This document shows, in pieces, positions 44,241-52,491 of a stretch of DNA of 64,000 nucleotides. The notes under the pieces were generated by a model, which ran no database searches, had not been told where the DNA came from, and worked only from the letters and a program-made list of their open reading frames with translations. A program made the translations under genes and the position numbers. How positions within the stretch are numbered: the first letter of the stretch is position 1; every line of letters begins with the position of its first letter. The stretch comes from Candidatus Dependentiae bacterium (lineage in GTDB: Bacteria > Babelota > Babeliae > Babelales > UBA12411), in the NCBI GenBank assembly GCA_003511165.1, contig DOJW01000008.1, positions 62,001 through 126,000 of the forward strand, read 5' to 3'.

Positions 44241-45917
44241 ATGAAACAGCTTTTAAAAATTACATTTTTATCATTATTTATATCAATTTTTTTTATAAAC
44301 GTAGAATGTACTAATGGTGGTTTAGTCGATTTAAACAACAGCAAAATAGAAACATCTATCACTCGACTAGCCGGCCAACTAAAATTAGATGGACAACCAA
44401 CCCAAAATGCACTTGAAAAAGTAGAATTCACATTGCGCTTACTCGAAAAGTCTCAACAATCTTCCGATGCTTCACAATTTCAGCAAGAAATTTATTCCTC
44501 GTTACATCCATATTTAGCAAATTTAGCTCGCACCACAATGTTTAATGATGAGTACCAAAAGAATATAGATTTAATCGAAAAACTATTTAATACAGAATGT
44601 ACAATCGAAGAAACTGGAGAAATTAAAAAACCTTTTAGATTTCCACTAATTTATTCCCTACTTGCTTTAACAAAAATAACTTTAGAAAATCCAGAATCTT
44701 ATGAACAAATAAATTTATTAAAAAATAAAATTTCTATTTTTTTTAAAAATGCTTACTATCGAAACAAAAAAAAACTACATGCAAATCATCCCCCAATTAC
44801 ACTTAATGATATTTATCACCTTATTAATATAATTTATGAACAATTACCAACAGATAATTCACCTTCTCTTCTCAATCCAACAAATTGGAACTGGAATTAT
44901 GTAGCTTGTGGTGTTGCTGCTGTTTGTACAATTGTTTTAACAGTTTTTATAGTAAGAACCTTAAATAAAGTAGATATTGCTTCCAATAATTTTAGCCATT
45001 CTTTAAAAAATATTGATAGATCTCTTGGTAATCCAGAAAATCCTACATCGGGAACATTAGCAAAAGTTTCGAGCGACTTTAGTCTTTCTCTAGAAAAATT
45101 TAATAAAGCATTAGGCGACAGTGAACATCCAGCAAGAAACACGCTTGCGCAAGCAATTGCAGATTTTTCACAATCACTGCGCAATGTTGATAGGTCACTT
45201 GGAGATCCAGAACATCCAACCTCAGGAACTTTGGCAAAAGCTTCTAGCGATTTTAGTAGTTCTTTAGAAAAACTAAACAAATCTTTAGGAGACAGTGAAC
45301 ATCCAGCAAGAAACACACTTGCTCAAGCAATTTTCGATTTTTCACAATCACTACACAATGTTGATAGATCACTTGGAGACCCAGAACGCCCTACTCGCAA
45401 TACACTCGCACTTTCTCTTGAAAAATTAGATGCAACTTTAGATACAGTTCAAAGAACTTTAGGTCAATCCGAAGCTCCAGATCAAACTCTGGCACAAAAT
45501 CTTCAAGCTTGCCGTGAAACTATGCGACAGGTACAAGATGTTATTGGACATCCACAAGGACAAGGAAGAGGAACACTTGCAGATACCTTAGGAAGTGTTG
45601 CTGATTTTGCAGATCAAGGCGCAGCGAGAGCCGCAAGACCTTATTGGGCGCAAGATGTAAGGAGAAGGGGTAGCCAAAATCCTGATGGAGCATCAAGCTT
45701 AGCCCCAAAACCTGCTCAACCAATTCCACCCACATCACCAAGTCCTACCGCAAGAGCATGTTCAAGTTCAAGTGACGGCTCTTCATCAGTGGGAAGTCAC
45801 TCTGACGCAGAACCTCGTGGAAGTTTTCTTAGTCGGCTAGGAGGCCGTGTAGCAGATGTTTTAATGCCAACACCAGATTCTATTGAAGAAAAACCAAAGA
45901 CCGAAAAACGTGATTAA
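44241..45917 (+). CDS. Membrane-anchored protein with 29-residue tandem repeats
   Basis: 558 residues. Signal peptide (LLKITFLSLFISIFFINVEC), helical N-domain (30-220), a membrane helix (VACGVAAVCTIVLTVFIV, about 225-245), then from residue 250 tandem repeats of 29 residues alternating two types: (D/N)FSxSLxNxDRSLGxPExPTSGTLAKxSS and DFSxSLEKxNKxLGDSEHPARNTLAQAI. Less regular repeats continue to about 440, then a Pro/Ser-rich disordered tail. Similar to phasin- or apolipoprotein-like amphipathic helical arrays in pattern only; no known family. Probably displayed on one side of the membrane; role unknown. Confidence 0.75.
   Translation: MKQLLKITFLSLFISIFFINVECTNGGLVDLNNSKIETSITRLAGQLKLDGQPTQNALEKVEFTLRLLEKSQQSSDASQFQQEIYSSLHPYLANLARTTMFNDEYQKNIDLIEKLFNTECTIEETGEIKKPFRFPLIYSLLALTKITLENPESYEQINLLKNKISIFFKNAYYRNKKKLHANHPPITLNDIYHLINIIYEQLPTDNSPSLLNPTNWNWNYVACGVAAVCTIVLTVFIVRTLNKVDIASNNFSHSLKNIDRSLGNPENPTSGTLAKVSSDFSLSLEKFNKALGDSEHPARNTLAQAIADFSQSLRNVDRSLGDPEHPTSGTLAKASSDFSSSLEKLNKSLGDSEHPARNTLAQAIFDFSQSLHNVDRSLGDPERPTRNTLALSLEKLDATLDTVQRTLGQSEAPDQTLAQNLQACRETMRQVQDVIGHPQGQGRGTLADTLGSVADFADQGAARAARPYWAQDVRRRGSQNPDGASSLAPKPAQPIPPTSPSPTARACSSSSDGSSSVGSHSDAEPRGSFLSRLGGRVADVLMPTPDSIEEKPKTEKRD
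44988..45413 (+). repeat. Tandem repeat array, 87-base units inside coding sequence
   Basis: About five units of 87 bases starting at 44988, 45075, 45162, 45249 and 45336 (the last shortened). Units alternate in two types, so the higher-order period is 174 bases and units 1-2 and 3-4 are near copies. For instance the stretch encoding LGDSEHPARNTLAQAI is nearly identical at 45111-45158 and 45285-45332. Reading frame is kept, so copy number can change without breaking the gene. Confidence 0.88.
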
Positions 45918-45936
45918 ATTAAAAGGAGAATAAAAT

Positions 45937-46575
45937 ATGAAAAAAGGATCATTAGAAGTAATTTGCGGATCAATGTTTTCTGGAAAAACAGAAGAGTTGA
46001 TGCGCAGGCTTAGACGAGCAGAATTTGCAAAACAAAACATTTTAACTATAAAACATAAGATTGATGTACGAAAAAGTTACGAATGCATAGTTTCTCATAA
46101 CGGAGCCAAAAGAGAAGCTTTTGCTTTCGACGGTACAGTGCAATGTCTTGAAAAAATATTAAAGCTTTCAGAAGGTCATGAAGTGGTTGGACTGGACGAA
46201 ATACACTTTTTCATCCCACAGATAATAGAAACCATCAAAGCATTAGTCGACAACGGGAAAAGGGTCATTATCGCTGGATTAGACATCGACTTCCGTGGAG
46301 AACCATTTGCAATAACAGCTACACTCCTTGCAATCGCAGACGAAGTAACAAAACTAAAAGCAATTTGCGTCAAATGCGGAAAAGATGCAAAACACAATCA
46401 ACGAATAATCAATGGTAATCCTGCAAAATATGATGATCCTATAATTTTAGTTGGCGCTGAAGAATGTTACGAAGCTCGATGCCGCGACTGCTTTGAAATC
46501 GAAAAACCTGCTAAAGATTCCTCAATAAATATTTTCCCATCAAGCAAAACAAAAATAACAGAAAATGAAATCTAG
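45937..46575 (+). CDS. tdk: Thymidine kinase
   Basis: 212 residues, type II thymidine kinase. Walker A GSMFSGKTEELMRR, Walker-B-like VVGLDEIHFF, VIIAGLDIDFRGEPF (lid region) and the zinc site CVKCGKDA ... CRDC. The lasso-loop KYDDPIILVGAEECYEARC is complete. It phosphorylates thymidine for dTTP salvage. AAAAGGAG ribosome site. Overlaps the radA start by 11 bases. Confidence 0.95.
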   Translation: MKKGSLEVICGSMFSGKTEELMRRLRRAEFAKQNILTIKHKIDVRKSYECIVSHNGAKREAFAFDGTVQCLEKILKLSEGHEVVGLDEIHFFIPQIIETIKALVDNGKRVIIAGLDIDFRGEPFAITATLLAIADEVTKLKAICVKCGKDAKHNQRIINGNPAKYDDPIILVGAEECYEARCRDCFEIEKPAKDSSINIFPSSKTKITENEI

Positions 46576-47917
46576 CAAATCACAGTTCAACTGCACAAAT
46601 TGCGGCTATGTAAGTATAAAATGGGCCGGTTGCTGTCCCGGATGCAATGAATGGAATAGCTTTGTAGAAAAAACAATAGAGCAAAAGCAAGAAGGTTTTA
46701 AAAGCAAAATACACACCACATCAAAAGCAAATCTATATACCCTAAACACCATTCAAACAGTTAGGCAAGAGCGAATCGTAGCTGGAATAAAAGAGTGGGA
46801 CCGCGTCCTCGGTGGCGGAATATTTCCTGGATCATTTTTGATTTTAACCGGCGACCCTGGAATAGGAAAATCTACTCTGCTTTTGCAAATCGCAAACAAA
46901 ATAGCCGCAACGCACAAAGTACTATATTTTTCTTCTGAAGAATCTCTTGAGCAGGTCAAAAACCGCGCAATGCGATTAAAATGTCACAATGAACATTTAC
47001 TTTTTTCAGATCAAGCATCAATGGAAAAAATCCTCACAACAGCGGTTGACGAAAAACCAGATCTTTTGATTCTCGATTCTATCCAAAACTGTTATTTCGA
47101 AAAATCAGAAACAATTCCAGGTACCATCGGACAACTTCGCGAATCTAGCTTTCACCTCATGAAACTTGCAAAAGAAAATAATATCGCTGTACTCGTCACA
47201 GGGCACATCACAAAAGATGGATATATGGCCGGTCCAAAATTGCTCGAACACATGGTAGATGGATTATTTTATCTGCAAGGTGAAGATCGCTGGCAAACAA
47301 GAGTTTTGCGCGCGATGAAAAATCGTTTCGGCGCTATAAATGAAATTGGTTTTTTTGAAATGCAGGAACATGGACTTTCAGAAATCACAGACATAAATAA
47401 ATATCTTTTAAATAATTCTACACCCGCAGCAGGAAGTGCTTTAATCACATGCATCGAAGGGACACGTCCATTGATTTTGGAATTACAATCACTTTGCGTT
47501 GCATCCAAATTTGGAATTCCACAGCGAGTTGTTAGCGGAGTTGATCCCAAACAGATCGTACTTATTGCGGCAATACTCGAAAAATATTTGAAAATCAGAC
47601 TTAGTGGTTATGACATATTTTTCAAAGTTAGTAGCTCCTTTAAAATCAAGGAAGAAGGAAGCGATCTTGGAATAGCTCTTGCTCTGCTCTCCAGTTATTT
47701 CCAAAAACCATTGCCGCAAAAATCAATCTCTATCGGCGAAATTAGTTTAACCGGACAAATAAAACCATGTACACAGCTTGAGCACCGCGTAAAAGAAGCA
47801 GAAAAATTTGGAATTGAAACCTTATTTTTGTCCGCACTACAAAAACCAAAAACAAGTTGCAATGTTGTATCGTTCAAACACATTTATGAACTGTTGAATT
47901 TGTTTCCAGAAGAATGA
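46565..47917 (+). CDS. radA: DNA repair protein RadA (Sms)
   Basis: 450 residues. N-terminal zinc finger (CTNCGYVSIKWAGCCPGC, C10-C28), RecA-like core with Walker A GDPGIGKSTLLLQIA near residue 97, the RadA-specific KNRFGAINEIGFFEM motif, and the Lon-like C-terminal domain (GSDLGIALALLSSYFQKPLP, GEISLTGQIKPC). RadA is a branch-migration helicase in recombination. The last 116 bases (47802-47917) are repeated in diverged form at 49271-49386, beyond an ankyrin gene; see findings. Confidence 0.96.
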   Translation: MKSSKSQFNCTNCGYVSIKWAGCCPGCNEWNSFVEKTIEQKQEGFKSKIHTTSKANLYTLNTIQTVRQERIVAGIKEWDRVLGGGIFPGSFLILTGDPGIGKSTLLLQIANKIAATHKVLYFSSEESLEQVKNRAMRLKCHNEHLLFSDQASMEKILTTAVDEKPDLLILDSIQNCYFEKSETIPGTIGQLRESSFHLMKLAKENNIAVLVTGHITKDGYMAGPKLLEHMVDGLFYLQGEDRWQTRVLRAMKNRFGAINEIGFFEMQEHGLSEITDINKYLLNNSTPAAGSALITCIEGTRPLILELQSLCVASKFGIPQRVVSGVDPKQIVLIAAILEKYLKIRLSGYDIFFKVSSSFKIKEEGSDLGIALALLSSYFQKPLPQKSISIGEISLTGQIKPCTQLEHRVKEAEKFGIETLFLSALQKPKTSCNVVSFKHIYELLNLFPEE

Positions 47918-47932
47918 AATTCTATCTAAAAT

Positions 47933-47974
47933 TTTGAAATAAAAAAGAGGGAATTTTTACATTCCCTCTAAATT
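47933..47974 (-). terminator. Terminator, identical 42-base copy 1
   Basis: Hairpin AGAGGGAAT-TTTTAC-ATTCCCTCT (47946-47969). The T-rich tail lies on the minus-strand side (CTTTTTTATTTC), so it mainly ends the ankyrin transcript whose stop is at 48002. The whole 42 bases are identical to 50891-50932. Confidence 0.85.
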
Positions 47975-48001
47975 GTGAATTCGCTTATGGATGATTTACG
48001 A

Positions 48002-49099
48002 TCAAACGTGAAGTTTATTTAAAACTTTTCTTCTTATAATTTCTTCCCTTAGCAACTGAGCGCAATCTTCATGTCCCTCAGCAACCGCAATATAAAGAGG
48101 CATCATGCCGTCATCATCTTTTACTTCGATATTTGCCCCTACATTAATTAAAGTCTGAGCGCAATCTGCATGCCCACTTCCAACGGCAACATGAAGAGGC
48201 GTCATGCCATTATTAGCTTTTACTTCGATATTTGCCCCTGCGTTAATTAATGCTTCAGCACCACCTACTTTACCAAAACAAACCGCAATAAGAAGCGGCG
48301 TTGCGCCGGTCTCATTTTTTGCATCAATATTTGCTCCAGCATTTATTAAAACCCTAACACAATCTGCATATCCCACAGCATAATGAAGCGGTGTCGAACC
48401 ATCTAGATCTTTTGCTTCAATATTTGCCCCTGCATTAATTAACGACTCAACACAACCTGCCTGACCAGTTGTAACTGCAGCATGAAGAGGCGTTGCGCCT
48501 TTATCTGTTTTTGCTTCAATATTTGCCCCTGCACTAATTAATGCCGAAACCCAATCTGCACGACCTAGACAAACAGCGACATGAAGCAATGTCGCGCCGG
48601 TCTCAGTTTTTGCTTCAATATTTGCCCTCGCTTTAATTAATGCCTTAATACAACCTGTGTGACCTAGAACAGCAGCAAGTTGAAGCGGTGTCATGCCTTT
48701 ATCTGTTTTTGCTTCAATATTTGCCCCTGCATTAATTAATGCCTGAGCACAATCTGCATAACCAAGAGAAACAGCGAGATGCAAGGGCGTTAAATCAGCC
48801 ATAACAAGGTTCTGATTTGCAAGATGCCCCTGCAACAAAAAGTTAGGATTTACAATCCTAGCTTGTAGTAAAAAATTTAATCTTCTCGTATCATCCAATT
48901 TTATTGCTTTTTCAATCGAAAACTTTACAATTTCTCTAAGCTCGGCCAATCTTTCCTCACTATGAGCTGCTGCTTGCAACTCAAGATCAATGATTCGATC
49001 TTCTCTAACCCCCAAAGATCCATCTCCCGCATTTAGCGTCATTCCCTCAAAAGCAATTAACGATAATGTAATAAACAACATTTTCTTAATAAAATTCAT
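48002..49099 (-). CDS. Secreted ankyrin-repeat protein 1
   Basis: 365 residues. Signal peptide (FIKKMLFITLSLIAFEGMTLNAGDG), a helical N-domain (30-90), then about eight 33-residue ankyrin repeats of the type GxTPLHxAVxxGHADCxxxLINAGANIEAK. One repeat (GSTPLHYAVGYADCVRVL) is short by about three residues. The DNA repeats are very similar, with the phrase encoding AGANIEAK recurring every 99 bases, a sign of recent expansion. Ankyrin proteins with signal peptides are frequent candidates for host-interacting factors. Paralogue of the gene at 52492; both end with KLHV. Confidence 0.92.
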   Translation of the reverse strand: MNFIKKMLFITLSLIAFEGMTLNAGDGSLGVREDRIIDLELQAAAHSEERLAELREIVKFSIEKAIKLDDTRRLNFLLQARIVNPNFLLQGHLANQNLVMADLTPLHLAVSLGYADCAQALINAGANIEAKTDKGMTPLQLAAVLGHTGCIKALIKARANIEAKTETGATLLHVAVCLGRADWVSALISAGANIEAKTDKGATPLHAAVTTGQAGCVESLINAGANIEAKDLDGSTPLHYAVGYADCVRVLINAGANIDAKNETGATPLLIAVCFGKVGGAEALINAGANIEVKANNGMTPLHVAVGSGHADCAQTLINVGANIEVKDDDGMMPLYIAVAEGHEDCAQLLREEIIRRKVLNKLHV

Positions 49100-49262
49100 A
49101 ATTTCTCCAATATCTAATTATTAAGTTTAAAAATATACAAATTAAACCCTATCAAATCTTGAAAATAATTACAAATGGGGTAATGTCGGCAGTGTGAAAA
49201 CATTGATTTTCATAGTTTTTTATAAAATTCAAATCAAAAACATACAAAAAACTCAAATTTCG
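49100..49262. repeat. Upstream block shared with second ankyrin gene
   Basis: About 160 bases upstream of the first ankyrin start are recognisably similar to 53278-53445 upstream of the second (shared phrases such as ACAAATGG/GCAAATGG, AATTAAA(C/T)CCTATC and CAAAAAACTCAAATTT). Similarity ends where the radA fragment begins (49271), so the ankyrin gene and leader look like one mobile or duplicated unit. Probably holds the promoter. Confidence 0.6.
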
Positions 49263-49270
49263 ATGAATTA

Positions 49271-49386
49271 AAAAATTTGGAATTGAAACCTTATTTTTGT
49301 CCGCACTACAAAAACCAAAAACAAGCTGCAATGTCATATCGTTCAAACACATTTATGAATTAATGAATCTATTTCCAGAAGAGTAA
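49271..49386 (+). pseudogene. Diverged copy of the radA 3' end
   Basis: 116 bases aligned without gaps to 47802-47917, ending with a stop at the same place (PEE-stop). Differences are mostly silent or conservative (for example NVISFKHIYELMNLFPEE versus NVVSFKHIYELLNLFPEE), so it derives from a functional, diverged radA allele, not a recent copy of the adjacent gene. It has no start and is not expressed as a gene. Confidence 0.88.
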
Positions 49387-49719
49387 AAAACTTGTAAATT
49401 CCAACTATTTTTAATCAAAAATCAAAACTCTGCATACTTTTCAAACTCGATCTGATAACATTTCTAAATATCGCTTTACGGATCGGAATTTGGATTTCCG
49501 ATTTGTAAGCATAAATAAAGTTAAATTTAATTAATAATACAGGCTTTAATATTTGGATATTTGTTTGTACGCAGTGCCATTGTCACCCTCGCATGGGCGA
49601 CAATACCGTATCAATCATAGATAGAAATTTGTAACATGCTTTATTCAAAAATTAAAGCTAAAAATAATTAAATTTAACTCACACTAAAGTAAGTAAAACT
49701 ATAAAATTTAGGAGATTTT
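49387..49719. other. Intergenic region with two hairpin-forming palindromes
   Basis: No gene seen. Contains ATCGGAA-N8-TTCCGAT (about 49484-49506) and a GC-rich stem of ten pairs (ATTGTCGCCC with GGGTGACAAT on the minus strand, 49579-49604, loop of six). The second stands out in composition and resembles REP-type palindromes. The last bases carry AGGAG for the next gene. Confidence 0.5.
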
Positions 49720-50886
49720 ATGATATCAAGAGAATTAACTACAGAATTAAAAGCAACCGCAAAACAGTTTCCCGTCGTTGCCGTTTTAGGCCCAAGACAA
49801 TCGGGTAAAACAACGCTTGTAAAAAACACATTCAAAAAATACAACTATGTAACGCTTGAAGATTTAGATAAAAAACAAATGGCGGAAACAGATCCGCGCT
49901 CTTTTTTGGAATCAAATAAAAATGAGCACGGTCTAACCTTGGACGAAGTACAGCTTACCCCAAATCTTTTTTCGTATATCAAAACATATGTTGATTCACA
50001 CAAAGGAGCTGGGCAATTTATACTAACCGGATCACAAAATTTTTTATTAAACGAAAAAATCTCGCAATCACTTGCAGGAAGAGTTGCAATTTTAACACTC
50101 TTACCTCTGTCATACACTGAACTAGAAAAAGCAAAGCTTCTAAGCAATAAAATTGATAAAACTCTTTATTTCGGGTTTTATCCAAGAATTTGGAACGAAA
50201 AAATCCCACCACAAAAATGGTACAAAAACTATATTCAAACATACATCGAACGCGATGTAAGAAATTTAAGAAATGTTGAAAATTTAAGTTTGTTCCAACA
50301 ATTCATAAAACTATGCGCGGGTAGAATTGGACAAGTTTTAAACCTTGCATCACTAGGAAATGATTGTGGAATTACAGCAAATACAGCACGCTCATGGATT
50401 TCTCTTTTAGAAAGTAGTTATATAATCCACCTTTTACGTCCACATTATAAAAACTTCAGTAAAAGATTAATCAAAGCTCCAAAGCTTTATTTCTACGATG
50501 CAGGACTTGCTTGTTCTCTACTTGAAATAGAAAATGAAAAACAATTAGCCACGCATTACTTGCGCGGAAATCTATTCGAATCTTTTGTAATTTCAGAATT
50601 AATCAAAAAACAGTATAACCAGGATAAAAGACCTAACGTCTACTTTTGGCGCGACAGCCTAGGACATGAAGTTGATTGCATAATTGAAAAAGGACAAGAA
50701 CTAATTCCGCTTGAAATCAAAATCGGCAAAACAATAAATCCTAGTTTCTTTGACGGTTTACACTATTGGAATGAATTAGCAGGCGAAAAATCTCAAAATG
50801 GAGTTTTAATTTATGGCGGTGATGAAAAAGTTAAACATCAGGGAATTAAAATTTTAGGATGGAAATTTTTGAAAAATATTTCTTGA
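49720..50886 (+). CDS. AAA_14/DUF4143-type ATPase
   Basis: 388 residues. N-terminal P-loop GPRQSGKTTLVKNTF near residue 30, Walker B HGLTLDEVQL near 70, sensor segment FILTGSQNFLL and arginine-rich SLAGRVAILTLLPLSYTEL. The C-terminal DUF4143 nuclease-like domain includes LYFYDAGLACSLL, GNLFESFVISEL and FWRDSLGHEVDCIIE ... PLEIKIG, resembling a restriction-endonuclease-like fold (E..D..ExK). Common, patchily distributed and laterally spread genes of unclear role. Complete and with a strong ribosome site (AGGAG). Confidence 0.88.
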   Translation: MISRELTTELKATAKQFPVVAVLGPRQSGKTTLVKNTFKKYNYVTLEDLDKKQMAETDPRSFLESNKNEHGLTLDEVQLTPNLFSYIKTYVDSHKGAGQFILTGSQNFLLNEKISQSLAGRVAILTLLPLSYTELEKAKLLSNKIDKTLYFGFYPRIWNEKIPPQKWYKNYIQTYIERDVRNLRNVENLSLFQQFIKLCAGRIGQVLNLASLGNDCGITANTARSWISLLESSYIIHLLRPHYKNFSKRLIKAPKLYFYDAGLACSLLEIENEKQLATHYLRGNLFESFVISELIKKQYNQDKRPNVYFWRDSLGHEVDCIIEKGQELIPLEIKIGKTINPSFFDGLHYWNELAGEKSQNGVLIYGGDEKVKHQGIKILGWKFLKNIS

Positions 50887-50890
50887 AATC

Positions 50891-50932
50891 TTTGAAATAA
50901 AAAAGAGGGAATTTTTACATTCCCTCTAAATT
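50891..50932 (-). terminator. Terminator, identical 42-base copy 2
   Basis: Same 42 bases as 47933-47974. Hairpin at 50904-50927. It starts five bases after the DUF4143 gene stop and is 33 bases downstream of the convergent coiled-coil gene stop, so it can serve both. Confidence 0.85.
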
Positions 50933-50964
50933 TTTATGTAGTTATGAAATATCAACCAAAATTT

Positions 50965-52263
50965 TTATTCTCTTCCTGGAATATAAGTTGACCCTGGAAG
51001 ATGAACTCCTTGACATGCCGCCAAAGTCCAATCAAATTGCGCATCTTCTTGATACTCTTGAATTTTATGTTCTTTATTCACAGATTGTTCTTGTTTTTTA
51101 TCGTCTTTGTTCTCTGATTTTTTTTGATCAGGATTTTGTGATTTATTCACCATTTTCTCTGTGTTTTTAGGCTTTGAACCTACATGATTATCCTTACATA
51201 TTTTTTCATGTACAAAAACTGAATAATTCTCTTTTTTAGGTACAGATAACACATTAACTTGTGTAATATTAGAAGTCTTTTTTTGTGACGCAATACAATC
51301 TCGCAATTTTATTATCTCTTGCAATTCTCTTTCTTTTTTATATTCGTTAGACGATCTAATCAATTGAATGCATTTTTGAAGCTGCTGCAGATACCGCTCT
51401 GCTTTCAAAGAAGTCTGTTGGTCTGCTAATTGATTTGCAATAGCTTTTATATCTTCAAGGTTTATTCGTAAAGTAGATCTATAATTTCTATCTCCTCCCA
51501 AAAATTGTAATGCGTTAAGCAAAGGAAAATCATCATAATTAAATTGAGAATCTTTGAGATAAAAATTCAAATCCATTACAACTTTTTTTGAAAAATCTTG
51601 CTCAACTTGCTTTAATGAATTCCTGTTTTGTTCAATCAATTTTTTGGTTTCTTCGATCTGCATGTCTCTTCTTTTAGCAGCTAATGCTTTTTGTAAATCA
51701 TCTTCGTTTATCGCGTTTAATTTAGATAGCAATAAATTGACTTTCCCTTTTAAAGTTGTAAATTCGTTCAATAATTCTGCTTTACGCTCAGAACTAAAAC
51801 TTAACTCTGTTAACTCTTTTTGCAAATCATCAAAAACAGATAAATCTAAAGAATCTTTTAAAGACTTAAAGTCTTTAATTTTTGCCAAAGCGGTAACAAT
51901 TTCATCAAATGGCTTTAAATTCCTATCCTTACCAATAGCAGCTGCATAAATAGCTTCATAAACAGAAATTTTACTATCAAGGCTCCATTGAAACGCGGAT
52001 CTTTTTCGTGCTTTAAGATGTTGACATGCTTGAATTTTATGTATCAACCAAGCCGAAATAATAATAACTTGCACCCCTCCAACAATAGCCATTTCTCTTG
52101 GATAATTTTTTACGATTTGCCTTAGCCACGCAGAAGGAATGATAGCTAGCGTTTTTGCACGTTCACTTATATTTTGTAAGCAATCGACACTTTTTATATT
52201 AGAATTTACAAAGAATGCACTTATCCCTAAAACTAAAACAAGTGACTTAATTGCCTTATTCAT
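50965..52263 (-). CDS. Exported coiled-coil membrane protein of unknown function
   Basis: 432 residues. Signal peptide (AIKSLVLVLGISAFFVNSNIKSV), a membrane helix (MAIVGGVQVIIISAWLIHKI, about 58-77), a long helical region (90-320) rich in Lys/Glu/Leu, and a charged tail with many Lys, Gln and Asn (KSENKDDKKQEQSVNKEHKIQ) ending in TLAACQGVHLPGSTYIPG. No family recognised. The layout (signal peptide, one membrane helix, helical or low-complexity tail) parallels the protein at 44241. Both could be surface or secreted components. Confidence 0.72.
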   Translation of the reverse strand: MNKAIKSLVLVLGISAFFVNSNIKSVDCLQNISERAKTLAIIPSAWLRQIVKNYPREMAIVGGVQVIIISAWLIHKIQACQHLKARKRSAFQWSLDSKISVYEAIYAAAIGKDRNLKPFDEIVTALAKIKDFKSLKDSLDLSVFDDLQKELTELSFSSERKAELLNEFTTLKGKVNLLLSKLNAINEDDLQKALAAKRRDMQIEETKKLIEQNRNSLKQVEQDFSKKVVMDLNFYLKDSQFNYDDFPLLNALQFLGGDRNYRSTLRINLEDIKAIANQLADQQTSLKAERYLQQLQKCIQLIRSSNEYKKERELQEIIKLRDCIASQKKTSNITQVNVLSVPKKENYSVFVHEKICKDNHVGSKPKNTEKMVNKSQNPDQKKSENKDDKKQEQSVNKEHKIQEYQEDAQFDWTLAACQGVHLPGSTYIPGRE

Positions 52264-52422
52264 AAAACCCCACTTAAATTAAATTTAACAACTAAAATGA
52301 TTCAATTAAAATAATGCTGCCCTAAGGGCTTTATTAAGTCAAAATAAATTTTATGATATTTATAGAAAATGCGAATTTTATAATGTAAATTTATTTGTAA
52401 TTTCAAATTGAAAACAAAACAA

Positions 52423-52466
52423 GGGTTATATTTTAAAGGCGTAAAAAATATCTTTAAATATAACCC
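52423..52466 (-). terminator. Terminator downstream of second ankyrin gene
   Basis: Long stem GGGTTATATTTAAAG pairing with CTTTAAAATATAACCC (one bulged base), loop about 13 bases; minus strand continues with TTGTTTTGTTTTC. It lies 26 bases after the ankyrin stop. Confidence 0.75.
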
Positions 52467-52491
52467 GTTTATTTATTTGAATAATTTACAA

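Noticed and set aside
44897..45316. 139-codon antisense frame opposite the tandem repeat protein
   Set aside because: Long antisense openness follows from the repetitive, biased sequence of the real gene; no ribosome site and no independent support.
48002..48800. Regularly spaced repeats about every 99 bases, CRISPR-like at first sight
   Set aside because: They are the DNA of ankyrin repeats: period divisible by three, open reading frame throughout, and the spacers are themselves similar.
49152..49352. 66-codon minus-strand frame beginning MCLNDMTLQLVFGF
   Set aside because: It is antisense to the radA 3' fragment; the same antisense frame occurs at 47695-47883 opposite the real radA end, so it is a shadow.
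47900..50900. Integrase or transposase associated with the radA duplication
   Set aside because: None found: the only genes are ankyrin 1 and the DUF4143 ATPase, and no terminal inverted repeats of an insertion sequence were seen.
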